Origin: Dichotomocladium elegans
Lineage: Eukaryota; Mucoromycota; Mucoromycetes; Mucorales; Lichtheimiaceae
Length of the DNA stretch: 64,000 nucleotides
Assembly (NCBI GenBank): GCA_025716815.1
Contig: JAIXMN010000001.1
Location: forward strand, 930,001 to 994,000
Direction of reading: 5' to 3'
Shown here: piece by piece, positions 11,871-24,540 of the stretch
Layout of the letters: each line of letters starts with the position of its first letter
How positions within the stretch are numbered: position 1 is the first letter of the stretch
The notes under the pieces: generated by a model
Databases searched by the model: none
What the model was told of the DNA's origin: nothing
Seen by the model: the letters and a program-made list of their open reading frames with translations, nothing else
Made by a program: the position numbers and the translations under genes

Positions 11871-12745
11871 CAGGCTAAGAAATGCTGGATGAATTACGCG
11901 CAGATTAGTGACAACCTTGGAATCGCAAAGACAACAGTGGGGGCGATGTTTGGCGAAATTTTCCGCGACGAAGGGTTCACTACTATAAAACCTCGTTCTG
12001 CGCGCCAGTAGCTTTTACAAAAAAAAAACCCTTACAATCTCTGCCAAAAAAGAGGTATTCAAATCTTGGTTAAACATCTGGAAGTTGTAACCAATACATA
12101 TGCAGAACCTTTCACCGAGATGGCCTGAAATGCCTTAAAGTCCCAAAGCTCTTTTTATGCAGCCCCAAAGTAAAGCCTTTTCTGCCTGTTCGCCATCAAT
12201 GAACAAAATAAGATTGGTTAATATGAAACTCATTTGGTCACAAGCAAATCCGAGAAGGTCATTTGGTCTGATGAGTCTCACTTCTGCCGAAAGCATAATG
12301 ACAGCGGCGCGAGAGTTATGAAAAAAAAAAAAGATGTGTAGCTCTTGACGAAGTAGATTCTGCCTATACGCCAGTATGGCAGGGTATCACCAATGGTCTT
12401 GTGCTGCTTTTGGGCAGGAGAGTTAGGTGCTTCGGTTATATTGCAGGGCAATATAAATCAGGTCAAGTGCATCAAGTGCCTCAGTGCGCACTTCCCATCA
12501 TCATTTGAGAAATTGCAAGAAAATCAGAAACATGGTTTCATATTCAAGAGGATGGAACTAGTTATCACACTGGCACATACGCGAAATAGTGGATGGCCAA
12601 GGCTATACTTCAATTGGATTGTGGAGACTATAATATTATGTGGCGAAAACTCACAAAGCAGATATAAGGATACTTACGTCAGTCTTTGCTTTTTGTGGGT
12701 TTGGGTTGGCCAGATTTCATCCTCATCGTATTTTTGGCGATGAGA
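11871..12745 (+). pseudogene. Tc1/mariner transposase pseudogene
   Basis: Pieces of a Tc1-like DDE transposase occur in order in different frames. Near 11895-12010 is a helix-turn-helix segment (NYAQISDNLGIAKTTVGAMF, followed by a KPRSARQ linker like the usual KPRSGRP). Near 12250-12320 is the first catalytic block (EKVIWSDESHF, with the first Asp). At 12393-12560 is the middle block (CCFWAGELGA, then FEKLQENQKHGFIF). The next motif, which would carry the second catalytic Asp (EDG), is only read by shifting frame after FIF. Frameshifts and stops separate the blocks, so this is dead. Terminal inverted repeats were not identified. The 3' end overlaps the tail of the minus-strand MULE-like remnant. 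Confidence 0.8.
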
Positions 12746-14074
12746 CTTCTTTTGCGATGGAGGAGTGCCTTCGGTTGTAGTACTCTTCTCTTGTTGCTCG
12801 ACTCTTTCAAAAGCTGATGGAAGCCGTGCTCCTTTCGTACCCTTAGGTCGTCCTTTTGTTTTGAGCTGGCTTGGAAACTGTAACCTGTCTATGGTAGTTG
12901 GTGAGAATGTGTTTACGAGGTTCTCAAGGGCGCAAATCAGATCTGAACGCTGTTGGTCATCAGTGCACGATAAACAAACGGTGTCGAGCATGGATTTGGC
13001 GCTGCTTGTCGTGTCCTGAGTGATTTGTGTCGCGATATCAAAAGTAACATAATTCTAGCAGTGAGCGCCACTCCGCTAGCAGTTAGGTTTGAACAGACGT
13101 ATACTCGTATTATGAATCTTCGTTCTTTTCTCTAATAAAGTCCACTCTCTTCGAGTCTCATGACTTATTACTGTCTGTTTACGCCATCCACTGCAGTGCT
13201 GTACTTTTCAAATATCAGAGTTCCATCCATGTCGCTCAATGGAAGGAGACCAAGACGTCCTAGTTCATTCAAATTAGCCACTGACATGGGCTACTTAGCA
13301 AGTGATCCATGACTTGTTTAAAAACAGCCATAAATCCTTCCCTAGACGATATTACAAAATACCATGTTCTGAAGGCACACCGCTCTTTGAATGCCATCGT
13401 CGTGCAATAATCGATGGTTCTATGACCTCCGCTTTTTGAGGAAGGGTGTTTCGGCATGGAAGCTTGTAATTTACGCAATACTTGCATTGGCAATTCCGGT
13501 CCTTAGCCTTTGTATCTACCTCCCATGACATGAGGAGCTCTTGTCGAATATGAATAAGTGCAATTGACATATGACACCTTGTAATTGGCCGAGAGATTTG
13601 GTCATCGCGGTATCAGTATTGTGCTGTATATGTTCCTTGTACACAATTCTTGTTAAAGGCTTCTTTGTTATATGCAGTATGTCTGTCCAAATCCTAGATG
13701 TGTATATGAATATAAGGTTCTTTTCAATTATATATATATATATATATATATATATCCTTACATGTTTTGTGAGCCATTGATGTATGCTGCTAATGAGTTT
13801 CATGATTCCACCAGGGCTGGCTCCAAGGTGCAAGTGACGCTCTGCCCATGGTCCGCCCCACATCACTTTGTATGATAATAGCCTAAAACAGTTGATAGTT
13901 AGTGTATGAGTTTTTTTTTTTGACACAAGAACGTATTATACTGTACCCATCAATATAGCTAGCAAGTTCTTTTGATTTCTTTGTATCTCTCACATGCTCG
14001 CGATACCTTTCAAGTGCAGAATTAAAAGCATCCAGCTGCATGAGCTTTGGAATTCTTGCTAATATGCCAGGCAC
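12674..14074 (-). pseudogene. MULE-like transposase remnant (SWIM finger, C-terminal tail)
   Basis: On the minus strand, broken frames contain features of Mutator-like (MULE/FAR1-type) transposases. From 14074 down is a helical segment (LMQLDAFNSALERYREHV). At 13352-13570 is a SWIM-like zinc finger, CQCKYCVNYKLPCRN, in which the usual final His is Asn, followed by an IIARRWH segment. At 12674-12991 is a C-terminal tail with KGRPKGTKGARLPSAFE, typical of the GRPKGTK..PSAFE tails of this group. Stops and a TA microsatellite interrupt the frames, and the catalytic DDE region was not recognised. The assignment rests on the SWIM finger and tail only. Confidence 0.6.
13727..13757. repeat. (TA)n microsatellite
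   Basis: About 15 TA dinucleotides in a row lie within the MULE-like remnant. This is further evidence that the host reading frame is not maintained. Confidence 0.9.
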
Positions 14075-14350
14075 AAAGGATATGGGTGTTGGATGGAAAG
14101 GTGGCTCGGAGAGGTGGCTCGGAGAGCAGTGCGCAAGGTTGTGCGCCAGGTTGTGCGCGGGGTGGGGTTCCTAAACTACCTAATTTTTTTCTGTGCGCGA
14201 GGTCAATTTTTTCTGTGCGCGTAGTAATCCCCTATTTAAAGTCGTGTGTCTTGGTCTGGAGGTAAGCTTGGTGTAACATAAAGTCAGCTTGCCGGAAGCA
14301 AATGTTGTCAATTGCCTGCCGCGTCACATCTCGTTCATTATTTTCTTTCC

Positions 14351-15184
14351 ATGGTTCAGAGCTTAAACATTTCGGGCATCCTCAATGCGTTTCGACTGAT
14401 ATGGAATCCAAGTCTTGCGGTCCCTCACCTCGTTGTTAATGGTATTAGAGTATTTATGGGGCAAGGAAACGACAGGGTCGTGCGCGCGCCTATAACACAT
14501 ACGTTATAGACGTACGCGGGATCAACTTTTTGCATCTCAAGAATCAGGAACGAATCAGAGCCATGGCATTTGACAAGGACAACTGTCTTACCGCGCCCTA
14601 TGTTCCCAGTATCCATCCTCCTTTTGAGGTAGCTTATAGCGCAAATGCTTATTTCCCGCGTTCCCTGATCCATCCCATCCAACATTAGAAAGCGTGGGTC
14701 GAGTGTAAAGATGCATTTGGCCGCGACAATATTGTCATTGTGTCCAATTCAGCCGGCACTCCGGATGACGCGGATTATCATGATAAGTTAACAAAGCAGT
14801 GCATTTAAATGGATCGAAACTTATTTCGCATCAACTACACAAGCTGCAAAATTAGAGCGATCCTTAGGTAATCCCCCATCCATCATCTGTTTAACGAAAT
14901 GCTAAGTGGAAAAAAAAACAGGGGTGCCTGTGCTTCGACATGCTGAAAAGAAACCGTCTGGAGGAGCTGACCTGGCCGCGCATCTTAAAGGTATCCCAGC
15001 GCATCAGGTGGCAATGGTAGGCGATCGGCTCTTGACAGACATCGTGTTTGGCAATTTAAATGGGAATTACACTATCTGGACCCGTCACATCGTGACAGAA
15101 GAAGGAGACAATAAGGCTGCACTCGTGGTAATATTTCTCATAGATATGGGAAGGGGCTGGCAAGAGCGATTACAAAATGGATAA
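14351..15184 (+). CDS. GEP4: Mitochondrial phosphatidylglycerophosphate phosphatase (GEP4 family)
   Basis: GEP4 is a HAD-superfamily phosphatase that removes phosphate from phosphatidylglycerophosphate in the mitochondrial matrix side of cardiolipin synthesis. The protein starts MVQSLNISGILNAFRLIWN at 14351, the family's usual N-terminus. Exon 1 ends at 14441, and a 68-nt GT..AG intron is followed by an exon from 14510 that carries the catalytic motif FDKDNCLTAPY (nucleophile and general acid Asp of DxDx[TC]). The next exon has IVIVSNSAG (motif II Ser). The last exon, from 14922, has VPVLRHAEKKP (Lys motif) and VGDRLLTDI (GDxxxTD motif). All catalytic residues are present. The third intron does not splice cleanly by eye: with donor at 14787 and acceptor at 14843 the frame shifts by one, so an unusual splice site, a sequencing error or a mutation is possible. 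It is convergent with the P450 gene, 117 bases away. Confidence 0.88.
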
Positions 15185-15301
15185 CATTTTCCTATATTGT
15201 AAAGCTGCGACGGATGGAGTATGGTCTCTTTCGCTTATTGCAGTCGTTCCATGTTGAGCCTCCTTTACGTCCGAAAGATTGAGCATTATCGATAACGTTT
15301 A

Positions 15302-17173
15302 TTAAAGGGACGAAACTGCTTTTATAAGAAGGGTCATGTTGGGCGCAGGTCGCAAAGTGATTTCTGCCTTCCCCTTTACTACAAAACCTGGCTTTTCAAA
15401 GAATTGATATCTTGTGAGCAAAAGGCCGAGAATGATCTTGAGCTCAATCAATGCAAAGCGATAGCCGATGCATTGGCGTCCACCAGCAAGGAACGGCATG
15501 TATTCATATGGCGATGCCTTGTTCGCGGGCTCCTCATCCCACCTGTCAGGTCTGAAGACTTCTGCATCTGCACCCCAGATTTTAGGATCGTGGTGGATAG
15601 CCGTAATGGGGATAATCACAAAAGTGTTTTTTGGGATAAAGTAACCGCCTATGTTTGTGTCTTTGATGGACTGTCGAGAAACCATGCTTACGACCGGGAT
15701 CAGTCGAGAGTTTTCCTTGACTACGTTGTTGAGGAAATGAAGCTTGTCGACCGCATCGAAGTTCGGATACGTGGACTTATCGACAGGATCAATATCTTTA
15801 AATATAGGCGTGACCTCGGCGCGAAGTCGATCCTGAATATCCTGATTCTGAGCCAGGAGCCAGAGACACCATGATAGAGAGACCGCTGTAGTTTCATGTC
15901 TATCCGAGAGATAAGTATCCACTTCCTTTTAACATACGTAGAACTTGAAATGGAAATCTACCCAGCGGCCAGGAACGTCATGCACTGCTCTCGAAGTTCG
16001 TCGGGTGTCATCTCTTTGCCGGTCCGATCGTCGACGAAATTCACCATGATAGATAGCAAACTCCGATCGTTTTTAGAGTCTCCTGACTTTACCCGTTTAA
16101 TACCTCGCAGCACCAACATCTCGCTCTCCTCTCGCAACCACTGTACAGCTCGGTTATATTGACGGTTTCTCTCTGTAGGAATACTGCGGATCGATGGGAT
16201 AAGAAATTCAAGAATGCTCAGAATTTGGGGGTTATTGGGATCAAAAATTGTCGCGTATGCTTGGCTCAGTCGGTTGACCTTATTGCTGTCACCATTGTAT
16301 TTGACCATGTTGAAACGTTCACCGAATGCAGCAAGGCCAATTATGTCCAGGGTTACATGCGACATCCACCGCGATATCTCCATAGCTATGGGCTCATCGG
16401 AAATAGCAAGGGCGCCATCCCAGTGCTTAAACAACTCAAACGTCGGATCATAAACGAATGAAGTTAGGCCCTTGACGGACTGAAGTGAAAAAGCAGGATT
16501 CAGAAGTTTCCGTTGGCGTTTATGGACTTCACCCTATGGAGAGCATTCCAAGTTAGCATCTTCAGCATACAGAGCAAGAGAGAAAGAGAAGAAAAACCTC
16601 TGCTACTAAGAGTCCACGGCCCAAGATATTGGCCAAGAAACTAGCATTTCTGCGGCCCTTAGGGAAATCATACTGCTGACTGGTAAGAACTTGTTTGACG
16701 AGCAAAGGGTCATTCAGAATTACGCGTGGCTGGTTAAATAGGCCAAACGTCCGGGTGATAGGGCCATATTGCTTTGCCCATTTCTTTTCTGGACCACAAG
16801 TCTAGATCTAAACGTGAACAACCCATCATCTCCATACTGAGAGGATATTCGCAAGGCATTTGCTTACATCGTTCTGCAATAGCTCTCGGAAATTGCCGAG
16901 GAAAGGAATCCAGTCAACTGGAGGGCCCGGAAGACGAGCCAGCGGATGGAAATACAGCCTGTAAATGATGTTTTTTACGACAAAATAAACCAATCCGGTC
17001 GTGAGGATCGCCGCACTAATCGAAGACTTGTTTGTTCCGCACAATTGGAGCTGCCCTAGCATCAGGCCGCGGATTTTGGTCAACAGCAGTTTGTTGAGTT
17101 GATCAACACCTCTTTGGACCAAAGAACTAGGAGCCATGTTGGTAATAAACGATATGTCAATTCGAGTGGACAA
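15302..17173 (-). CDS. Microsomal cytochrome P450
   Basis: A haem monooxygenase of the endoplasmic reticulum, substrate unknown. From the 5' end (17173) it has a hydrophobic anchor (ISAAILTTGLVYFVVKNII), the proline hinge LARLPGPP, and a large exon at 15958-16434. An exon pair joins TFLAAG to HETTAVSLSW, forming the oxygen-binding I-helix AG.xTT motif. Then come the ExxR motif as KENSR, the FRPDRW motif and the haem loop FLAGGRQCIGYRFA with its Cys ligand. At least four short introns are visible, and all P450 hallmarks are intact at a normal length of about 510-530 residues. The start at 17173 (MSTRID) or at the Met 12 residues later (MAPSSL) is equally possible. The fungal CYP family cannot be set by eye, and no biosynthetic partner genes are nearby. 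Confidence 0.92.
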
Positions 17174-18358
17174 AGTTTTGAAGGCGATGAATAGAAGTGA
17201 GGTAAATGCAAGCTCATACGCGGATGCTATTTATATGTGGAGAGAAACGTCACTCCAGTAGTACAAGAAGATTGGCTGTTCTTGGCAGAGGATCTTTTCA
17301 TTATGCAGAAAAAAAAAGAGGTCTTCGAATAAAATCTACATCCTAGAATTGAAAACGACGGAAAATTCCATATTCTTGTTAATAAAAAAGATCATATCAC
17401 ACTTTAGAATGGCGGCTGACACCCCCATCGAATATAAGAGCGCTACTTTACGTCTTTAGATAATTCGACCGCTTGGCATGGGCCAAGATCTGGTAAGGCA
17501 GTCCAAACCTGGCCTAATGTAGCAATTGTTTCCAAATCAAGAACTTAAATGCTTTGGCCGATGGGAAAACGAGAGAATGCTCACGCGGCCATTGGGCGCA
17601 CCGAGCTAAAATTGACCGTAGCATTGCCTTCCATACATCACATAACCACAAGCGTAAACATATATTCATGTTCTTCTCGCCCTTCATTGAAGCTTTAAGA
17701 CAATTTCAGCCATCTAGCTTTATCGTAATATGTCCGCTTAGCAAGATGTTGCGAAGTTAACAAGAAGGATCATTTTTCTCACTGTCCTCCCAATCGCTTC
17801 AACTCCTTCCTTCTAACACACCCAATCTATAAAATCAGATATCAAAAATGATCTGTTAGATTCATAAGGTATAAAGTAATCGCTAATGTGACGAGATCAC
17901 TTGGAAAGGATGGGCCGAACCTGCAAGGAAATGCTTCATTGGTTGTATTTATACGATTACTTTGATCAACATATTTTTCTACTACTCTGGGCCTCGGGGT
18001 CCATGCTAAATGATTATAATATGAATCTTCGTGATATAGCACTGGGAAGACACATCGGTTGACCAGATGCTCTAGCAACACCATGTAGGCCCCATATTTC
18101 CATCGATAGGCGTGCCCTGATCTCAATAAGGGAACGCCTCCATTCTACCCCGGTAAGTGCATGATGCCCGCCAAATTTACAGCCAACCCAGCATACTCAC
18201 TTTTACCATCCTCTCGCTTTCCCAAAGGACCAAAGAGGAAGGTTCACAGCCATCCCCTCCATACGCATCGCTTACAGAGAGCTAAGCATCAACAAATATC
18301 TTGATGTAATAGCTCATCGCTGGTCCTTTTTTCTGTTCTCTAGTGTCTTCTTTTTCCC
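17174..18358. other. Intergenic DNA upstream of the P450 gene
   Basis: AT-rich DNA containing the presumed P450 promoter at its left end. A minus-strand open frame at 17842-18126 (94 residues, beginning MRSGHAYRWKYG) has no recognisable domain and may be chance. No repeat was recognised. Confidence 0.4.
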
Positions 18359-20480
18359 ATGGTCTTAATCAATCGGACAAGGCAAAGATCGATCGTTCCC
18401 GATACCGGCATTCAAGCTGAGTGTAATCAATCACTAAGAACACTTTCAAGCCTGGTATATCTGCCATCCAAAAAAAAAGAAAAGAAAAAAGGTAACTTCC
18501 CTTCCTCACCTTTACCTTTTTCTTTATTGCCTTGCCCTTCCCTAGACCACCCATGTCCATCAACGACGGCAGTTACAGGGACACACCTCCACGCGCGACA
18601 CACCTTTCTGTTGGTTTGGTTGAGTCTTTCCGCACCATTGTGCTTTTCCTTGCCAAAGAGAGCATGCCGCGCAGGAGTTCTTGTTCCCTGTAAAAGCCAA
18701 CGGCGATGGTATGGCCATGGTCAGGTTGTTGCTTGTGCAATCCGCGGCTTCCATAGCGATCCGGCGTCATTGCCACCAAGAGCATCTCCAACTCTACCGA
18801 TCGTCGCAATCAAGATGAGAGCGAGTGCGATGGTCGGTTCTCAGATATATCCTTATGGGATTAGTCACTTTCCTCGCCATTCTAATAGAATTATTACATA
18901 GAGTAATACTTTACTTTCAGGAATAAACATCAACCTCAAACTACTTTTCTACTTGTCTTTTTCTATTATTTCTCTTACTCATCCATCTCACTGTCCAATG
19001 CTTGCGAGCAACCCTGCTAACGAATGACCCAGCCCCCTATTGCGAAGGAGATGGACAGCTTCGCCGGGTGCAATAGCATCTCTGGCGAACATCCTACCGA
19101 GGAAAATCCAACAAAAGTCCAACCAAGGAAGGTGAGCCCGAAGGAAAAACACAATCTTCCCGCCCATTTCCAAAAATGCGGATATGGAGGTCGACTCGGA
19201 TCTGTTGATACCGTTACCGTAGCAGAAGTCTCCTCCGGTAGAGGGTTTTTCCAGCTTTGCTAGAGTAGCCCGCGCTAGTCATTCGCACGACCTCCTCAGC
19301 GGTGTCTAGGCACCCATCATGCGGTGGGAACAAATTGACTCGACTCCTCACCAATCCCAGATGGATAGGGTGATGAATCTAGTGCAAACCTTTTCTATGT
19401 CTTTGCTGTTGTTAAGAGCCAGCAAAGCTGTGATTCTTCGCGAACCACTCTCTGTTGATTATTTTCCCTCGGTCTTTGAGGATCTGTAAAATCATAACCG
19501 TCGCGGCGGTCGCAAGTTTCGCTTAACTCATTGCCTCTTTGGCGTGGATAAGTCTCTCTCTGTGAGCTTCTTGAAGCCCTTGGAGAGGTCGTCTCGGTAG
19601 CCAATCAATTTCTCTTTAGTGGCGTCTGCTCGACAACGTGGGATGTGACCATTAGTCTTCCTGCGAGTTTAAAAGGCCACCCTACCTCTGTGCTTACCTT
19701 AGGTGCTGGAGGATTCACCTTTTCCCGCACCCAAAGTCATCGAAAAGAAAGGTTCTACCTTCTGGCCCAGCGTAGAAGAATGAGCCGAACATAACGCAGT
19801 TGACCGCAGCGTCAACGATCTTGACTTAGTGACCGACTCCTCGGCGCCATTTGGAAGCTGACCTTTGTGCCCACGCGGAGGAAACCGGCACCAATTCCCA
19901 GCTCGGTGTAGAAGCACCTGTCGACAAAGTCGATCGTGCTGGGAGAAGTCGCGCCATTTCGCAGGGCGGATTATATATTGGTGCTGCTCCACTATGCGCA
20001 GGAAGAAAAAAAAAGGCGGCAATCCCAGCGCCCCTCACCCCAGCATGGACTTCGATCCGTCGGCAGCAATTGTGTTGACTGCTTCTTCTTCTGAGCCATC
20101 CGCTTCGGTGGTCTCCCCTCTTCCTACTTCCATTTTGTATTGGAAAAATAGAAGAAAATAAATTCCAAGAGTATATAGACATACGAACACTTTCTCTGCT
20201 TTCTTTCCAGGCACCAGACAAGGAAGGCACAAAGCGATCTTGTCTGCAGTAGTAGCACATGCTCTACATTTGCCGTCGCTAACAGTTTCAAATGAATATA
20301 TCTTCGTATTTCCTGGTGTACAGTACTAAATACCACTGTAGATGATGATGGGAGTGATATGTAAATGCTATTAGGATCTGTGAAGTCGAATCCGATATGA
20401 ATCCAGATGGGATTGTTCTGATGCGGGCTTTGACGAACTCTATTTATGAACAAGTACAGCATCTTTGCTTTTTATCCATG
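18359..20480. other. Possible decayed coding element, unidentified
   Basis: This stretch is CT-rich at 18470-18600 and then unusually rich in medium-length open frames on both strands (for example + 18359-18901 and + 19024-19263, and - 19826-20260). The plus-strand frames around 19320-19600 (including QMDRVMNLVQTFSMSLLLL) look coding-like but are cut by stops. A decayed retroelement is one possibility. No reverse transcriptase, protease, integrase or long terminal repeat was recognised, so I leave it unnamed. Confidence 0.3.
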
Positions 20481-22539
20481 AACACATCTATATACCTTTC
20501 ATGCACATTTTACAAAGAATGAAGAGTACCATCAACTTTTTCATATCAAACTCTCAAAGATCTCAAAGTTACCATCCGTGAGAATAACATCGCATGTCTC
20601 TTTGATTTACCAGCCGCAAAGAGAGCGCTGAGTGTATGCTTCATGCAAGGCTGGGGAAGAATGGGGAAGGATGGGGTATGCAGTCCGAAAAGTCATTTAT
20701 TAATTTGTTGGCATTTCTGTCCAACTGTGCGCTTATATTGCATTCGTAAAAGTCGCCTGCATTGATTAGCAGGCGTCTACTTATGTAGATTGGAATCTCA
20801 TGTTATTTCCCCCCGCAGTCATCCTGTTTTTGCTGCCATCCCGCATGCTTATCATCCTGGGCACGCTTTCCCATGAAACATCAAAAGACCTTCGACGCAA
20901 GTTTGAAAGTATGGAAAAAGAGCTCATTTCAGTTGCTCTCGTTGTTTCAGTTACCATCATCATTTCCTTGAACACCAGATCCGCTCGTCGTAAAGAGCAG
21001 TGGCAATTCCCACAAGGACAAAACTATCAAAGTTACAAAAACAGTAGCAGTGCTGCTCCTCTTACTCTCATTCACTTTACATGCCATGCAGAGAAACGGA
21101 TCTCCGTTCTTCTACTGCATCGCATATAAGTTTTATTGCACCCACTCATCGACTTGCATAACTTTGCTCGTTTTTGGTCGGCTGGTTTTCGGTTGTGCTT
21201 GCTGTTGAGTATGTTTAACAATGAGGCCGATATAGCAAGAAGTTCTTTTACGGAATAATATTGACTGGGCAGGGCATATTGCAACTCGTTATAGTGATGT
21301 TCGTTATATGATATGATCAGGCGGGAATCAAGGGTATCACTATAAACGGCGACCACTGTTGACTTTTTCCCAACAGACGAAAGTCCTAGTGCTCTCCACC
21401 AGGGTATCCTGTCCAGCGCCCCTTCCCCATTGTGAATTTTCGCCGTTGATTATGCTGACACACAAATCGCCTTCGCCTTCACCTTACTTACACATCATTT
21501 CCATCCCGCGCCTGTTGATTGTACTGCAGGAGAGCATTGGATAGAGACTTTGCGCCTTTATATTGTAATTTCGTTAGAGCTACGGTGGAACGGAGCTTGC
21601 TGCTGCTGCTGAAAGTATCGTAAAGCTGCTGACTGCACGGAGATCTTACCACGTTATACTTCAAAATACAGCCTTTGAATGAATCTTCGCTTGGCGTCGG
21701 GATGTTAGCAAGAACTTCAACATCAGCAGCGGAGACAATGTATTTATGCGATATCGCGTTTACAAATGTAGCTCCAACAACAAGAAGGGCAAAGGTCGAC
21801 TGCCTTCACAAGGAACATCTTCCTCTTATCTCGTTTTATAGTAAGCCCGTTCAACCTTTTGCATGCATAAAAGCCTCTTTTCTGTCGGTAATTCTGCGCA
21901 CTATTTCCTGTAGAATCGCAGTATCTGACAACATCAAGAATATGATAGTACAGCTCCCCCTACGCTATCGCTGAGATTGATGTCGAATAATGGCTCTATC
22001 ATATGTAAACAAGCAGAATGCACACATGCCTGTTGTGAAAGGATGGCCAGATTAGGACGGAAAAGATGTAGTCAGTGAAGTTAAAGTGCGTAGTACGGTA
22101 GAACAAAGAACAGGGAGGAGCAGAAAATAAATTAGCTGCACTGGTGCTTCTAATATAGTTCAGGAAGCAGTTTAAATGAAATACAAGGGCCTGAAAATAA
22201 GACAATAATAGCACGAGCACCGAGCCCAACTTACGGATTCAAGAACAACGCAGCAGGAAGAACACCAACTGCATCACTACAAATCCGACTTGACTGTCGG
22301 TCTAAGGAGACCAGAGTGCAGACCAGCGAGAAGTCTTGTCGTGAATCGCAGAAATTCACTCTACAGAGACAATGTATGATTGGCTTTAAACGCAATGTCG
22401 GGCATTATTTTGAATACCTCAAACAAATGCCTTCAGTTGCGAGAAACCCCACCAAAGTCAGATGCAGATATCTTCAAATGCATGCCATCCTGAGACAAAC
22501 CAGAGCAGCCACCATCAATAGACTTTGAACTTATTACCA
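20481..22539. other. Gene-poor DNA, nothing recognised
   Basis: Only short frames without domains. A small (CTG)n-like run lies near 21600. A 99-residue plus-strand frame (21675-21974) has no recognisable features. Confidence 0.4.
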
Positions 22540-24540
22540 GAAGGACTTAGTGAAAAGTATTATGCAGTTAGATTGCGCCAATATAGACAACAAAGGTAAG
22601 CTTAATTGAATATCTGGGCCAAGACATTGCCGACCAACAGAGCTGCATCGCCAAATTCGAGAACGAAGCACTCTTACAAACTTCACCCAGCTCTCCGGTG
22701 CGACCATGGTCGACTTGGTCACTCGCCACCATAAAATAAGGGACCTCGTTTGTTTTTCTCGCTGGATCAAAGGAATTTGCATTTATATGGGCATGCAGTA
22801 AGATCTCACCTAACAGAGCAGGACCGATACGGTGCACTGAATAACTACCCTAAAGGCACCATCGATCAGTAGGCCCACATCACGAGTTCCAAACCGAACC
22901 GTCATTAGAAATGCCACCTTAAACCTGGAGTGTCCAAGTCGGCTGCAGTCGTTGACGAACCACAATGGGGAGACTTGTACACTTGCTCGTCCCAAAACTC
23001 GAATCTATCATGTTGCACTATGGAGTACAATACTTCGTATGCAAACCGCAAACAACGAATTTCCAGCAGATCCTAGCTACATATTCAAGATCGATGCGTC
23101 ATCAAAATACCTAGGATGGAGTCAAGAGTAGGGACCGCTTCTGAACCTTGCGTTTGCCGACGGTGCATCTACAATCGACAAACGTACATCAATGTTGCGA
23201 CTATAATATCAATTGACGTACAATACATTAAACACCTGAGACAAATTTTCCGATGATCATCAGGGCCGCGCCACGGCTTCGAGGCCAGGGCATCATTAGA
23301 AATGCCAACCTGCACCATGGCATCTCAAAATCAACTATCATCCAGGAAAAAAAAAACTAGACCAAAGACCGCTTGTGGACCTCGTTTTTGCCTCTGGTGA
23401 AATCTACAATCGAAGAAGATGCAATATGGTTGCAACTTCAACATTGATCGAGGCACCATACATTGGATAATAGAGGGAAACCAACAGCAGATCACCAGCG
23501 CCGCGCCACACCAAAGAAGAAAACAGCTTGAGTATACCCACTACATCTTTCTATCGTCGCTATCGTAAGCTACAATCGAAGACCATGCCGTAAGTTTGAG
23601 ACTAGAACTATCATCGAGGCACGATAGTTTGAATACTGAGGCAAAATCACATCCGAGGGTTAAAGCAATGGCACAACCACGGAGGGAACCAGTCTGGGGA
23701 CTGTGTCAGGATCTTGCTCTAATTGCCATTGGAATCCAAAATTAATAAACATGCAGTGAGGTTGCGAAAATAACAGTAACCAAGACATGACGCATTGAAA
23801 ATCTGAAGCAAAGCATCATCGATCTCCAGACCCACAGCACAACCAGGATGAACCCGCCTGAGTACCGTAGCTGGATTTATTACCACCGCGAGTGGATTGT
23901 ACTATGGATGACCATACAGAAAGATTGCGACAATAAGATAAATAAAAGCAGGACACATTAAATATCGGGAGCAAATACAGCGGGATTATCCAGACTCGAA
24001 GTACATCATGGGAGGGACCAGTATGAGAATCGCCGCTAGACCTTGCTATCGTCGCAAGTGGAATATACTACGGGTGAACATCCAGTAAGGCTTCGACCAT
24101 AGCACCAATCGAGAAACGATATATTAATGACCTGAGACAAACTCGCCGCTGATCATCAGGATAACACCACAGCTTCGAGGTCGGAATATCATTAGAAATG
24201 GCAACCAGATTCAGGATGGCCTATGGACCTTTGTTCTGCTTGCAACCGAATCTTCAATTCACGACCATGCCATCATAACACTGTCGAGGCACGATACACT
24301 GAACTCCTGAAACAATGCACCGCCTATTTTCAAGGCCACACCACAGCAGGAAGAAACCGTCTGGGAGGAACGTCGCTGGACCTTGCTAACGCTGCCAGTG
24401 GAATCTACTATTGATAAAAGCTGGAGTAAGGTTCGACAAGAAACTAATCGAGTCACAATACATTGAATTCCTGAAGCAAATCTTTCGCCAATCACCCTAG
24501 TGGCGCGCTGAAGACCAGCCTGTGGATTAGTACACTACAG
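22540..24540. repeat. Eroded tandem array, period about 167 bp, about 10-12 copies
   Basis: The landmark ATACATTGAAnnCCTGAGGCAAA (degenerate) recurs with its first base at about 23229, 23460, 23628, 23799, 23962, 24126, 24299 and 24465; the last six intervals are 163-173 bases. Weaker copies are near 22606, 22843 and 23030. Between landmarks the same blocks follow in order: a CGATCATCAGG-like block, CGCGCCACRGC or CACACCACAGC, a CTGGACCTTGCT-like block, CGCCAGTGGAATCTAC, then AAGGTTGCGAC. Copies are strongly diverged from each other. The period is not a multiple of three and frames are closed, so it is not a repeat protein. It ends abruptly at about 24540. Confidence 0.8.

Noticed and set aside
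15404..15874. 156-residue plus-strand ORF
   Set aside because: Antisense shadow of the P450 haem-domain exon.
18359..18901. 180-residue plus-strand ORF with Pro/Ser/Lys tracts
   Set aside because: Low-complexity CT-rich DNA; no domain, and overlapping frames on the other strand are open too.
22540..24540. Eroded array as a repeat protein (for example a helical-repeat gene)
   Set aside because: The period of about 167 is not a multiple of three and stops occur in all frames.
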